A stretch of 64,000 nt of DNA from Myrmaecium sp. VS I D KN 1 (Eukaryota > Ascomycota > Dothideomycetes > Valsariales > Valsariaceae). Shown here one piece after another: positions 38,769-50,089 of this stretch. The position numbers were made by a program, and so were the translations under genes. The stretch lies in contig JADQAV010000015.1 in the NCBI GenBank assembly GCA_019775845.1, positions 1 through 64,000 of the forward strand, given 5' to 3'. A model generated the notes under the pieces. It was not told the origin of the DNA, searched no databases, and saw nothing but the letters and a program-made list of their open reading frames with translations. Numbering within the stretch: position 1 is the stretch's first letter; every line of letters begins with the position of its first letter.

Positions 38769-40635
38769 CTACAGCGTGTATACAAACTCTGGGTTCTCAC
38801 CGTCCGTCAGGTCAAGCCACTCCTGGTGGGCGAGGCGGACGTAGCCGGGGGAGGCACGGACGGCCGCCTTCCGCGCATTCGCCCGGCGACAGCGCCAGTC
38901 GATGAAGGCGAGGTCAAGCAGACAGAGGCCGTAGCAGACGATGATGGTAACCTCGGCCGGCACGTACCGAGGCGCGTCCTTAGCCTGGAAGGTCTGCGGT
39001 CCGATGATGTTGCCGGCACCTGGGGGGCGTTGGTGGTTAGGTTAGTCAATACTATGCTGTACAGTGAATGCCTCTCTCTCTCTCTCTCTCTCTTTATTTT
39101 TCCCTTTCCTCTCTTTCCCCTTCTTGTTCCCCGCTCACTCGTTGGGTAGGGGAAGGGAAAGGGTGAGGGGGAGAACTCACAATATCCGATCAAATACAAG
39201 GCGGCCACTGTCGTCTTCTTAGTATAGCCGGCCACGTTGGTGGAGATGAGACTGAGCAAGGCAACGAACGGCGCCGGGCTGGCCTGCGTCAGGTAGTAAC
39301 CTGCCAGTCGGCCGGCCTTATAATCGAGCGGGAGGGCCACCATGAGAATCATCCCGAGCAGTGCGACGGACAGACCAGCTGCGCCGACGAGCAGGCGCCG
39401 GCCGAGCCGGTCCCCCCAGTACCCACACGCGAGCAGGGTGACGACCTCGACCGCACCACCGGGGGCCCCGTACAGCAGGCTCTGCTCCGCTGTGTAGCCG
39501 AAGCCGACGATCAGCTGGGAAAAGAAGTTGCTGATTCCGCCGTTTGGGATGTCGGCCACTAAAGCGTAAAAGAAGAAGGCCCAGGTGAGCGGGTCCAGCA
39601 GCGCCTCCTTGAGCTGGTACAGCTTCCAGTGCCGGTTCCCAACGCCCTGCTGGTTGAGGCGGATGCGCGCGATGGCCAGGACCCGGTCCTCCTCCGACAG
39701 CCAGCGCGCGTTGAGCTGGTTGTCCGGGATGACGAAGAAGAAGATGACGCCCATGCATACGGTCAGGATGCCCGTGACCAGGAAGATGATCTTCCAGGGT
39801 TCGATGGCAGAGCCGTGTTTCTGGGTGCCCTTGGCAATGCCGTAGGCGACGAGCCCGCCGAAGATCTGCAGCGACAACACAAAAGGAAGAGCGCTTAGCT
39901 GCCGGTCTCCCGGAGATATGACACGTTTCGGAGACGGCCGATCCCTCTTACCTGCGCGAATCCGTTGAAACTGAACCAGATGCCCGTCCGCACGCCCTGC
40001 TCCTTTTTGGTGTACCACTGGCTCGTGAAGAGGGCGAATCCCGGCGTCACCGCTGCCTCGAAGACGCCCAGGAAGAAGCGGATCACGATCGCGCCCGCGT
40101 AGTCCTCCACGGCGGCGAAGCACGACAACACCACGCCCCACATGACGATGTTGAAGGCGGAATATTTGCCTAGGGGACAGTACTGCAGCAGGCGCGACGT
40201 TGGCCACTCCCAGGCCAGGTAGCCGAAATAGAACAGGCTGCCCAACCAACTGTACTCGCTGCCGGAGATGCCGATGCCGCTCTCCAGCTTGTTTGGGCTG
40301 GGGGGATTCTTGATGCCCATGACGCTGGCGTAGCTGATGGTCGTCTTGTCGAGGTAGTTGAGCCCGTAGACCAGACACATGATGGGCATCAGATGCCAAT
40401 CGATAATGCGGAGCAGCCGCTTGTTCGTCGCCTCGTCGATCTCCACCGGAGCTCGAGCGCCGGGGCCGCTGAAGGCAGCGAGCGCCGCGTCGGCGTCATG
40501 GAAGTGCTTCTCGAGGCTGACCGGGATAGCGGCTGCGGCCTCGATGTCGGTGGGTGTGGCATTGGGAAGAACCGTCTTCTTCTCATCTGGCCCCCCGCCA
40601 GAGAGGGACGGTGAAGGCAGCCGGTCTGTTGACAT
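38769..40635 (-). CDS. MFS transporter, allantoate permease (Dal5)-type anion:cation symporter
   Basis: Predicted plasma-membrane proton symporter of the ACS family (allantoate, nicotinate, vitamin or organic-acid uptake); the substrate is not determinable here. Three exons on the complement: 38769-39019, 39181-39865, 39952-40635; 539 aa. Splicing gives the family hallmarks NGFAQ-IFGGLVAYGIAKG and LIGYC-AGNIIGPQTFQ. Other landmarks: DWHLMPIMCLVYGLNYLDKTTISYA (first helix), SWLGSLFYFGYLAWEWP (helix 2), RFFLGVFEAAVTPGF (helix 4), and RWLSEEDRVLAIARIR plus LLDPLTWAFFF in the second half. The ATG at 40635 (G at -3) is the first in frame; codons upstream are not ATG. The 161-nt second intron is unusually long here and contains a CT microsatellite. 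Confidence 0.92.
39072..39094 (+). repeat. (CT)n microsatellite within an intron
   Basis: Eleven or so CT units inside intron 2 of the Dal5-type transporter; on the transcript strand it reads as a GA run. Confidence 0.88.
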
Positions 40636-42491
40636 TGCTGTGCTGCCCGGATCCAAACAAACCAGGAAGAGCGAGCAGGACAGGGAGAGAGCCGGAAGGC
40701 GAGGCGATCGCAACAGTTGATTGAAGAGAGAAGAAGGAGAAGGAGAAGGAGAAGAGACGACGTCGATGAGCGATGGGAAGGAAAGGAAGATAAGGTGATT
40801 GAACGGTCTAATATGTCGAACAGCACAAGGACCGGACAGATCCAGAGAAGTACTTGTACATTATGGCTCGTCCGCCTGTCCGCCCGTCTCTTATCAGCGG
40901 AGGGGGCGATTGGTACTAGTTGTAAGTACCTTAGTCAATAGTAAGAAAATGATTGTAGCCAGAATGATTGAGAAGTGCGTTACCTTCCTCCCGGGAACAT
41001 CACGTCACCCCGCCTGCCGTCCTGAACGTACCGGCCCTTGGCGCTGGTGGGAGGCGGGGAAGGGAAGGGGAAGGGGAGGGGAGGGGGAAGAGAGTACGTG
41101 AGAGAGGGGAAGCGAGAGAGTGTGTGAGATACATCACCGGAGTAGATAGTGATAGGCGATAGAAGTGAATACTACCTACCAGTATCTAATACTAGTACTG
41201 TAGTACATAGTACCTACTGTATATACATACTGTACCTAAGTGATAGACTGATGCCAGTGATAGGTAAGTAACTGAAGGTATATAGTATGAGTAAGATATG
41301 TAGTACCTATCAAGCTAAGGTGAGGGGATATACCTACTGCAGCGGGTTAGTAGATAGCTGTAGTGCTTACCTTCAAGTTGCTTACCTATTGTAAGGTACG
41401 TACCTTACTTAGATAGGCTAGGTACTAAAGGTAAGGTACTGTACTGTGTGTACTAACAGCATGATGCGAGTGCTGATATGCACCGGACAGCCGATGATAA
41501 CAATGATGATAAGAGTACTAAGTAGGAGAGGCGTTCGTGCAGGTGGTTGGTTGCCATGTGTGTGTGGGACGATCCGCTTACCACAGATAGAAGGAGCCTT
41601 TACACAAACCCCACCATGGCTCGTAAGGCAATGTACTCGTACTAGTAAATAGGTAAAGTACTGGTCTTTCCACTTATGCCCTTCAATGACCACCCAAATC
41701 GATATCAAGATAAGAGGTACATAAGCCTTTATCAGTAGTACTAGTTAGTACTTAAAAGTATGTATGTACATACGACTCACTCACTCTCTCCCTCATCCGT
41801 CCCAACACTCCTTCACCCAGCGTTGAGCTAGTCACTAGGGAGAAAAGATGTACGGAAACAGCTGAGTGGTGCGGTACTTAGTAGAGGATCAATCACTCTC
41901 TTCGTTCTCTTTCCAAGCACCTGACGTGTATACGTACATACATACCTACTCACGGTCGCCTATGAACTGAAGAACGTGCCATTTTTTCCTCCGCTGATTC
42001 CTATATCTGTTCCCTCATGAACCCCCTCTCTCCATACCTATCACTAAAGAAAAGACATATATATGTACAAGAGCATGCGAGGAGAGAAACTCTCCATGAG
42101 TAAGAGAAAAACAGAAGAGATAAAAAAGGAATTGAAAGACTCAGGACGTGACTGGGTGGGGTATCGTTGACGCTCTTTCCATGCGTCCCGTAGCAGGAAA
42201 ACGAAGAAATAAGAAATAAAAATGTCAAAAAATGAAACGGGACGTCCGTTCACCAAACCCGAGCAGGAGAAATCATATAACTCCGAAGATGCTTTCTTTC
42301 GTGTGTATCTTGCCCTAGTCCGACGATCCTGGTTGGTGAGTCATCGGTGCGCATGTGTTTTCTTCTTTAGCAAGGTACTGAGTCTCTCGTTGCTGGACAA
42401 CGTTCACGTCACGGGCACTCCCACCAATTTTTTTTCTTTCTCTTCGGATCCCGAAAACGGCGGCGCCGTCGATCCCCCCCTCACCTCTTAC
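40636..42491. promoter_or_regulatory. Intergenic region with GAAGGA repeat and TACCTA/AGTACT word cluster
   Basis: Upstream of the Dal5-type gene. An AGAAGG tandem run (about 40726-40756) probably lies in its leader. A dense cluster of TACCTA, GTACTA and TACTGTAC words fills about 41165-41440, as in 26930-27450. A further AGTACTAG/TACATAC patch lies at 41735-41780. No ORF is supported. Confidence 0.5.
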
Positions 42492-43559
42492 CTAAAAGCA
42501 GCTCCACCCTTTCCTCGGCGAACGAGAGCGGCCAGGTAGTGATCGTGAGTCCTTTGCCCTTGATTCGGTTCGCTGCTTCTCTTCGTCCTCATCTTCTTTC
42601 TCTTTCGCCTGGTCGTCGAGGGAGCCGTCCGCCCGCTCTTCCTCAATAGCGTCTTCCTCATCTCCTGGCAGGATCACACGGTACCGCCGCACGCTTCCGG
42701 CGTCCGAGTCGGACGGCTTCTGCGGATCGTAGAACCGGGGCGCCGGCGAGGAGAAGCGTCGCGGGACCATCCTCCGCCACAGGCCGCGGATGCCGCGGGC
42801 GGATCGATCGATCTCCTCGTATTGGCGGCGTCGGGTGCTGAGGGAGTTCCAGTGGATGGTTGTAGGGCGGATGTGATGAGATTCATGTACTTGGTGGGTG
42901 TAACCTGTGCTTGTAGAGGGTCGAACTTCGCAGATACTGTTACAGAACGGCTCGGGCGTGGGGACCGTCGAAATTGTGAGATTTTCGTTCGACTGATGGG
43001 CTGGAAGGGACCATGACATTTGTGCGCCTTCATTATCAGCAGCCATGGGCTGGCTTTGTGCACGGAAGTTGGCGGTTTGAAAGAGGCTGCAGCTGCGATA
43101 GTGCAGAGCCAGCACGTCATCAATGTCGCGGGTGGGAAGAGGCATCATGCTGGCCGTATGCCTCAGCTTCTGCGATGAGCTTGGCCTGGATCCATGGTGG
43201 GCATTGCTTATCCTGCAAGCGGATCTGGGAGAGCGCGTTGAGCTATGTCTGGATTTGCGGGACCGGGGGCCGGAATCTCCAGAGGAAGTCTCAAAGGACG
43301 TACTGCGAGACATCGAACGGCGGTTGGGGAAGGCTACAGCACTTTGCGAAGTCTTCTTTGGAGAGGACGTGTGCATGTTGCGACTCTCCAGGCCTTCGAG
43401 CAAGACAATGCCGGAGTGCTGCTTCTCTGACAGACCTGAACGTAGTAGTACAGGCGCGCGATCCGGATGGGAGTCGGAAACTCCAAACCCACTATCGTTT
43501 CTTGTCATCGTAGATCCATGTCTACGGTGTGAGTCCAGCGTGCAGCTATTCGATTGCAT
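42492..43559 (-). CDS. Hypothetical Ser/Arg-rich protein, 355 aa
   Basis: A single long ORF; the first in-frame ATG is at 43559 (MQSNSCTLD). Residues 1-170 are Ser/Arg-rich and low-complexity (RSTSFETSSGDSG, SRKSRHSSTRSPRS). The most structured part is around 240-310: TTIHWNSLSTRRRQYEEIDRS then GLWRRMVPRRFSSPAPRFYD and SVRRYRVILPGDEED. The tail is strongly acidic then basic. No membrane segment or signal peptide is visible. The ordered C-terminal half and consistent codon use suggest a real, probably conserved fungal protein of unknown function; I recall similar uncharacterised Sordariomycete proteins but cannot name a family. It could have an upstream exon, since the frame stays open 13 codons beyond the ATG. 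Confidence 0.68.
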   Translation of the reverse strand: MQSNSCTLDSHRRHGSTMTRNDSGFGVSDSHPDRAPVLLRSGLSEKQHSGIVLLEGLESRNMHTSSPKKTSQSAVAFPNRRSMSRSTSFETSSGDSGPRSRKSRHSSTRSPRSACRISNAHHGSRPSSSQKLRHTASMMPLPTRDIDDVLALHYRSCSLFQTANFRAQSQPMAADNEGAQMSWSLPAHQSNENLTISTVPTPEPFCNSICEVRPSTSTGYTHQVHESHHIRPTTIHWNSLSTRRRQYEEIDRSARGIRGLWRRMVPRRFSSPAPRFYDPQKPSDSDAGSVRRYRVILPGDEEDAIEEERADGSLDDQAKEKEDEDEEKQRTESRAKDSRSLPGRSRSPRKGWSCF

Positions 43560-44763
43560 AGCAGGGGAAGAGAGGCCCAAGCTCCAGGGCCAAATCACTG
43601 GGTCATGCCACCTTTCGTCTCGAAAGTCCAGTCAGCGGAAGGGAGACGGGCAAAGAAGTTGACTCTATTTCGAAGTATTTGCAAGGCTGAATTACAGAGG
43701 CGGATATTAGGATAAGAGAAAGGAAGGAGAAGGTGCAATGTGGAGGAAATCGGTAGGCGATATCGCGGTGTATCGAATATAAGTTGCCGGAAGGCGATGC
43801 TGAGCCAGAGGTGAAAGGTGCCGAAGTCAAGCAGACGGGCGAAAGGGGGGAGGGATGACGAGCGACGAGGAGGAGGATAGGCTTCTAGCGCGGTTGACGA
43901 AGGGATCTGGAGATTATGGATAACGAGGTGAGGCTGGCTGGCGGAGAGGTCCCGAGCGCCAGCCCGGGGACCACTTCTTAGGGGGATGGTTGAGGTTCAC
44001 CGCCACGAGGAAGGCGTACCCACCGGGCGTAGCGGATCAGATCGCTGCTAGAGGAGAAGCCGAGAAAAGGCACTCCTGAGGTTGTACCTTACTGTAAGGT
44101 AGGTACTAGTAGGTATGGAGTTACAGTATGTAAGTATTCCGGAGATATGGTATGGCACACGCAACTGGGAGAAGGGAGAAGGGGGTTACCGACAGCAGGC
44201 TCCTGCGAGACGGCGACATGCCTCTTTTATCGAAGACGAGGACGCACATGTCCCATCCTTTCACATGTCAGAAGCAGCCCACGGCGCTTGAGACGGTCAT
44301 CCTCCATACTGGACACCCGGTACTGTACAGGCCGCCCTCCCCTGTGCCAGTTGACAGAGACACACAAGGACCATTCCTGACGACGGGCTGCCCTTCTTCC
44401 TTGTGTGTCGTCTTGCGTTGCACAAAGCGAGGAGGTGGGGGTGAGTGGAGTGGAAGGGTTTGCGGGCTTTGTGGGTTTGTGGGTTTGTGGATGGTCCGGT
44501 CAACGGTCGTGACGGCTGCAGGCCAACCGGTGACCCCAGGACCAAGGCGCGAGACGCCGTCGACAAGCGCCCGTGCCCGTTAGGCCCGTTAGGCCCGTTA
44601 AGCCTGCCTTCACCGCCAACGGATGCTCCCGAGTGGCGGATGGACCTCGAAGGACGGGAGGTTAAGATGCCGCCGGGATCGGTCGGGATTTCCAGCGAGT
44701 CGGCGTGATCCTTGTTCCTCTTCGTACCTGAGGTAGTATTAGTATATATATATTACTATACTA
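43560..44763. other. Intergenic, edge of the gene island
   Basis: GC-balanced DNA without a supported gene. ORFs at 44152-44583 and nearby are GC-rich chance readings. It contains a TACCTTACTGTAAGGTAGGTA inverted patch at 44086-44106 and a GGCCCGTTA triplet repeat near 44579-44602. RIP-like composition begins soon after the MITE. Confidence 0.55.
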
Positions 44764-45000
44764 CACGTGGGGGACAAAAGTCATTGGATTCAGGCATCAA
44801 ATTTCCTACAGTCAGTTTACTGTTAGACACAACAACACAGTATTAACTTATAAGATCTAAGTTAGTATATACTCTGACTGTAGTAAAGAGTCGTATAGAG
44901 TAATATCAGAACTAAAGAAAGGGGTCGAAGCTGGTGTTTCTGGTGATATTAGCATGCATGCCTGAATGCCTGAATCCACTGACTTATGTCCCCCACTGTG
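44764..45000. mobile_element. MITE with ~34-bp TIRs, probably Tc1/mariner-type
   Basis: A 237-bp non-coding element. The left end CACGTGGGGGACAAAAGTCA (continuing to 44797) is the inverted copy of the right end (44966-45000, reading CACAGTGGGGGACATAAGTC on the other strand), with two mismatches and one gap. CTA flanks both sides (44761-44763 and 45001-45003), containing the TA expected of Tc1/mariner elements. Inside are a perfect inner inverted repeat CTACAGTCAG (44806-44815 and 44874-44883) and a central TAACTTA..TAAGTTA hairpin. The end resembles fungal mimp/impala ends in layout (CAGTGGG...AAGT). It still keeps CpA and TpG, so it has escaped heavy RIP. Confidence 0.82.
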
Positions 45001-45477
45001 CTAAGCATACATACTGTAACGATACTCCTCCTTAGTAAAAAGGCCTAATTAGATCATATGCAACCCCAGTTGCAGAGGGACAAGTAACTTACTGATTGAA
45101 GGGGTATGGAATTCTCTAGTCACACCTGACAGACCGACGGACGTGGTAGGCGTTAAGAGGTTGGTCGTTGTTGGCCTGACTCCTGAGTCAGCACATCCAA
45201 AGTCCAAACCATTGAAAGAACTGACTTATATTAGTCCGATCAGCAGCAGCACCCTAAAGAGGATATAAGTATAATAGGTTCGTAAGTAGTATAACACGCT
45301 TTATATAGTTAATTAGAAAACTATTATTACTTAATACTCCTAAGGAGACCTATTCTCTAAGCAGTTCCTATACTTACTATAGCCTATATTATACTCCTCC
45401 TTAGGAAAGAAGGGGTTAGACCTTATAAGCAGTCTCCCTAGGCTGCCTCTTTAGATACATTTAAAAAATATTTATAA
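45001..45477. other. Transition zone between MITE and RIP block
   Basis: Mixed composition: about 45060-45230 is near normal, the rest AT-rich. ATACTCCTCCTTAG occurs at both about 45022 and 45391, hinting at another small repeat unit. No gene. Confidence 0.45.
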
Positions 45478-45956
45478 TATTAAACAGGGTAGAGCTGACT
45501 AAGCATATAAGGTATTATAAAAGATTTTGGAGGAGTATTTTACAGGTAATAAATCAGCCCTTGTCTGTTTTATTATCCTAGTAGTTATCTGGATTACTTA
45601 GATGATTTTTCTAGATATAGGTGGGTAGGCCTTATTTATAGACATTCCCTATAGTAACGCCGAGCCACTACTTTCTATTAATCTAAAATTAACTTAATAG
45701 GCCTGAGTCTAGGCCTTAGTTAATTTTAAATCATCTGAGTCTGGACTTTAGTTAATTTTAAATTATCTAAATCTAGGCTTTAGTTAATTCTAAATCATCT
45801 AGGGCTTCAGTTGATTCTAAATTATCTAATTCTGGGCCCCGCTTAATTCCTAATCAGCTAGTTCTTTACCTTAGTTCCTGGTGTTACAGGCATCTTATAA
45901 TGTCTTTATTTAGTGGTTTTGATATATTATAACCATATTATAATGCCTTAGTTTTA
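45478..45956 (+). mobile_element. Solo or remnant LTR, family A
   Basis: About 479 bp, matching the LTR copies at 47156-47552, 47553-48005, 50090-50540 and 52240-52711 by shared blocks (GGTAGGCCTTATTTATAGAC; TTATTATCCTAGTAGTTATC). It is an old, RIP-affected LTR of an LTR retrotransposon in plus orientation; no coding region is attached that I can recognise. Confidence 0.65.
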
Positions 45957-47155
45957 ATATATAAACTAGTTAAGTATAGAGGAGTATAAGGGGCAAGGCC
46001 GTAAGAATAGAAAGATAGATAGAGGAAGGTTATAGACAAAGTCATTATATAATAATAGTTATAAAGGGATATATAATAATAATTATAGAAGAATACATAA
46101 TAAATATTATATTAAGTTAATATATTATATTTATAGCCCTATTTATCTATTATAAATAAAGTATATATATAGGAATAGCTTATTATTTAGGAGGGGTATT
46201 TAATCTACTTTAAATATTATACTATAAATTCTATTTTTAAAGGCGGGTATTCTATAAGAAATAATAATAATATAATTCTTTTTCTTATAGTTATTACCCT
46301 CTATCTTAATACTAAAACTTACTTTATTATATCCCTGAACTTTTATTAACCAGAGCTAAAGTCTACCATAAATGATAAATATTAATAAAGATTAATCTAA
46401 AGATGTATTAATATAATATGTTTCAGTTATACTAGGGAATTACTATTTATAGATAGAGGTAAGTAGTTAATTAAAAAAACTATAGGGGGTTTATAACTAG
46501 AGTAGGATAATAGCTCCTAATTAGAAAGAAGATTAAAGCTACTATTCTTATATCCCTTATAGTCCTCTATAAATATTATTAATTATTTATAAATAGAATT
46601 AATAGTCTTACTTAGGTAGAGTATGTCTTCTAGTACAGGAAGTATACATGTCTTAATAGAGAGAGATTATAATTTAAGGTATAGTATAATTAGCCCGAAC
46701 AGGGATTAAAAGGCACCCGATAGAAAAAGTAAATAGGATACTAACTATCGGTCTTACTAATAGATAGTACTATTTAAAGTATTTATAAATATAATAAATA
46801 TATTCTATAACTAACCTCTCTTTCTTATAGCGCGTCTTTATATTAGCTATATAAATTTTATCTATTTATTTTAATAATCCTTATTATTATACTATAGTAA
46901 TACTATACTATTATTTCTTTTATTCTTTTTAAATACTCTATAATACTATCCGCTTTATAATAGTTCTTTATCTTTTATTATCATTTCTTATAATCTCTTA
47001 TATTGTTCTTATAATAATAGATATATACCGCTTAGTAAATAAATAATATATAGAGGTATTACACTCACTATATAAGTTCTAATATCTTATCTATTCTAGA
47101 TATATATATAAGGAATAATAAGATTATTATTAGTAGTACTAGTAACCTACCTGCC
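45957..47155. repeat. RIP-degraded AT-rich DNA between LTR copies
   Basis: Strongly AT-rich, CpA/TpG-poor. It may be the remnant interior of a family A LTR element, since a same-orientation LTR lies on each side, but no retroviral-type domain could be recognised. No gene. Confidence 0.45.
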
Positions 47156-48005
47156 TGTTAAACAGGATAGAGCTAACTAAGTATATATAAGGAGTTTCAA
47201 AAGATTTTAGAGGAGTATTTTATAGGTAATAAGTTAGAATAGTTAAACTAGTCTATTTTATTATCCTAGTAGTTATCTAGATTACTTAGATAGTCTATTA
47301 AGATATATATAGGTAGGCCTTATTTATAGACTTTCCTACGGTAACGCTAAGCTTCTAGTATAAAGGCTAGGCTTTTAGTTTTTTATAGAGTTTTCTATTA
47401 ATTTAAAGCTAACTAGGCAGAGCTAGTTAGCTAGCTCTAGGCCTGATTCTAGGCCTTAGTTAGTTTTAAATCACCTAAGTCTAGGCCTTAGTTAATTCTA
47501 GACTAGCTAGTTCCTTACCTTAACTTCTAGTATATTATAACCGTCTTATAATACCTTTATAGACATTATATTATAGTTATAATTTATTAAAACTATTAAA
47601 TAAAGATATTATAATATAGTTATAATATACTAGAAGTATTAGAAATAAAGCTATTAGAACCAGCTGATCTGTAATTAAGCGGGGCCAGGAATTAGATAAT
47701 CTAAAATCGAATATAGCCTAGAATCAGGCTAAGAATTAACTAACCAGCTCTGCCTAGTTAATTTTAAATTAATAGAAAACTCTATTAAAAACTAGAAGCT
47801 TAGCCCCTTATATTAGGAGCTTAGCGTTATTATAATAAAGCTTATAAATAAGGCCTACCTATCTATACCTAGATAGACTAATTAAGTAATTCAGTTAACT
47901 ACTCTAATAATAAAATAAACTAGGCCTAATTTATTACCTATAAGAATACTCCTCGAAAGCTTTAATTAATCTTTATATATATAGTTAGCTCTATCCTATT
48001 TAATA
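47156..48005. mobile_element. Two family A LTRs back to back (inverted pair)
   Basis: 47156-47552 reads in plus orientation (starting TGTTAAACAGGATAG) and 47553-48005 in minus orientation (ending CTCTATCCTATTTAATA). Their 3' parts face each other without a spacer, making a large imperfect palindrome centred near 47553. Both are old and broken. Confidence 0.7.
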
Positions 48006-48337
48006 AATATATATTATCATAGATGAGTAGTTACTATTATAATATAATACAGAAATAATAGACTAAAAATCACTACTATAATAAAAGTAACTAATATTAT
48101 AAGCCTTTTAGAGTATATTAAAGCTAAGGTATCATCATATAGTTATAATATATAAGAATGATTAGATTAAGGCTACCTTAGTTATCATAATAGGGCCTAG
48201 GAAAAGAGAAATCAGAATTAGAACAGTAAGAGTTATTAGGTATTAGTAATCTAAGATTTATAGATAATAGGCTAAGCTAATAACAAATATAATACTTATT
48301 ATTATAAAAGTCATAGATCAAAATTGCCTAATTCCCC
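48006..48337. repeat. AT-rich RIP-type flank of the hydrolase gene
   Basis: AT-rich with few CpA/TpG; composition changes abruptly to GC-rich at about 48325, a few bases before the hydrolase stop codon. No gene. Confidence 0.5.
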
Positions 48338-49288
48338 TCACTGGATCTGCTGATAGAATTCTAAAATCTTCGCTGCGACCTCGTCCGGCGCCTCCAACGC
48401 ATGCCAGTGCCCCACGCCTCTGAGCACCTCCAGGCTCTTCTCCGTTGTCCCCAGCTCCGCCAGCATTCTCTCGCACCCCTCCAGCGGCGCGCTCCGGTCC
48501 TCATCACCCGCCAAGATCAGCACTGGCACCTGCACGTCCTCATACGCGGGCGGCTTCGCACCGGCGATCACCCGGCAGTTAGAGATGTATCCCCTTCTGT
48601 CCTGCCCAAGAAGAAGCTCGCGGATGAAACCCTTCACCAAGGCGCTCGCCCGCGTGCCTACCGCTGCCGCGGGGATGCTGTCCGCCATAGCTTCCATCCC
48701 CTGCCGCTCCACCGTCGCAATGCGCTTTTCGAAGACCGCCGCCACCGCCGCGGAAGGATACACCGGCCCTATCAGTACGGTGGCAACGATGCGGTCGCTT
48801 CCCGTGGCCGCTAGGTACGCCGCCACGATCCTGTAAGTTGTGAGCACGCCGGTTATATACTGTAGCTCAGCCTTTCGACTACAGCCATTCCATCCTCTTC
48901 CTTTCCTTCATACACGATAGAACAGGAGAAAATCCTGTCAACCAGAAGATGCAGGGGGAAGTGACATTGAGAAGAACACTCACCCGCCCATGCTGTGTCC
49001 CACCACCACGCCTTTTTCCACCCCCAGATGGTCCATGACCCCAATCACGTCTGCCGCCAGGCTCTCCACGCTCTGCTCAACCTGCGTGTAAGAACTCCGG
49101 CCCGCGCCCGTCGCGTCGAAGGCGACGACCCGGCACCCGGCCGCTACGAGCGCCGGCACAACCCCGCCCCAGTAGTTTTGGCTGCTGCCCAGGCCGTGGT
49201 GGAGGACGAAGGTTTCCCGCGCCGTGCCCGCGGCCGGCTCGGCGACGGTGAAGTGGAGCGTCTTGTACCCCAGATGGAGCAGGCCCAT
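48338..49288 (-). CDS. Alpha/beta-hydrolase (serine esterase/lactonase-like)
   Basis: Predicted cytosolic hydrolase of the alpha/beta fold, resembling enol-lactonase and epoxide-hydrolase-like small esterases; the substrate is unknown. Two exons on the complement: 48338-48830 and 48984-49288; 265 aa. Splicing the 153-nt intron (GTGAGT..TTACAG) rejoins the nucleophile elbow GHSMGG to IVAAYLAA. Motifs in order: oxyanion HHGLGSS near residue 30; GVVVGHSMGG with Ser near 99; cap region 130-190; ILAGDEDRSAP with the acid Asp near 215; and GVGHWHALEAP with the catalytic His near 243. So the triad looks complete and the gene intact. It is a GC-rich island enclosed by RIP-degraded blocks on both sides, and it lacks RIP damage itself. 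Confidence 0.88.
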
Positions 49289-49930
49289 CGACGTCTAAGC
49301 CTTCTTCTTTTGATTTTTCTTTCGCTTTTCAGCCAGATCTTGAGCAAAAATATGTCCTTAGTCCCTCCCTGTCTTTCTCGGATGAGGAGAGGCAGTCTTA
49401 AGACGAAATTATGGTAGTGCTAGTATGCTGTCGGCGCGGGGAGTGGCAGAGCGAATTATAGAAGGGAAGGAGAAGAATGAAGAGGAGGAATAATAACATA
49501 CCTTACTTATACTCGTTCTCGAACCTACCGTGGCTCAGGAGCTTATGAAACGCGCGTACGGTAATAATAATGTACATGCGCAATTATAGAAGGGTAGTCC
49601 CTGTCCCTTGCCCTTCGAATGAGGGGTACGCGGCTCGTCGGATGCGGGGTAAGAGTGCAGGCCCTTTCCACACCAGTACCGCTGTTCTACAGTATATTGC
49701 CATCGCCGGTGGTTAGCTTACGCCATGCCTGTGGCTTAAGATCCTGGTTTACACGAATGAAAGACCGTCCCGAGGCTGTTTTTTCCCTGCAACAAGACGT
49801 GTATTATGCAACGCTAACCACCGGCTGCGCCAATACACTGTACGTTACTGAACATTAACGAATCCAAGTTATATAGACTTATTTCAAATGGTATACCGGG
49901 AAGGGGGGCACCCCAGGATATATATACTTT
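49289..49930. other. Hydrolase upstream region
   Basis: Normal to slightly AT-rich DNA holding the presumed promoter. No other gene supported; a 79-codon ORF at 49619-49858 has no features. Confidence 0.5.
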
Positions 49931-50081
49931 TAATCAGGCTGCGCAAGCTGCGAGGCAGCATAGCAGCGAGGCTTCGAGGCATTGATGTACGGATCCCTGC
50001 GACGGACCAGCATGGTTGCTGAATCGTTTCACCCTTTTTAGAGGGGTTATTGCCTGAGTAGCAGGGCCTTAGCGTTATAGT
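49931..50081 (+). repeat. Repeat Y, left copy (possible long TIR)
   Basis: The sequence starting TAATCAGGCTGCGCAAGCTG and ending GCAGGGCCTTAGCGTTATAG recurs inverted at 56662-56828, and its outer ~68 bp recur inverted at 50543-50611. This copy is less RIP-mutated than the other two. The inverted pair could be the ends of one large DNA element containing the nested insertions between, or three independent copies. Confidence 0.65.
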
Positions 50082-50089
50082 TTAGTTCT

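Noticed and set aside
44152-44583. 143-codon plus-strand ORF near the island edge
   Set aside because: Biased Pro/Arg/Gly text with overlapping ORFs on both strands; no support for coding.
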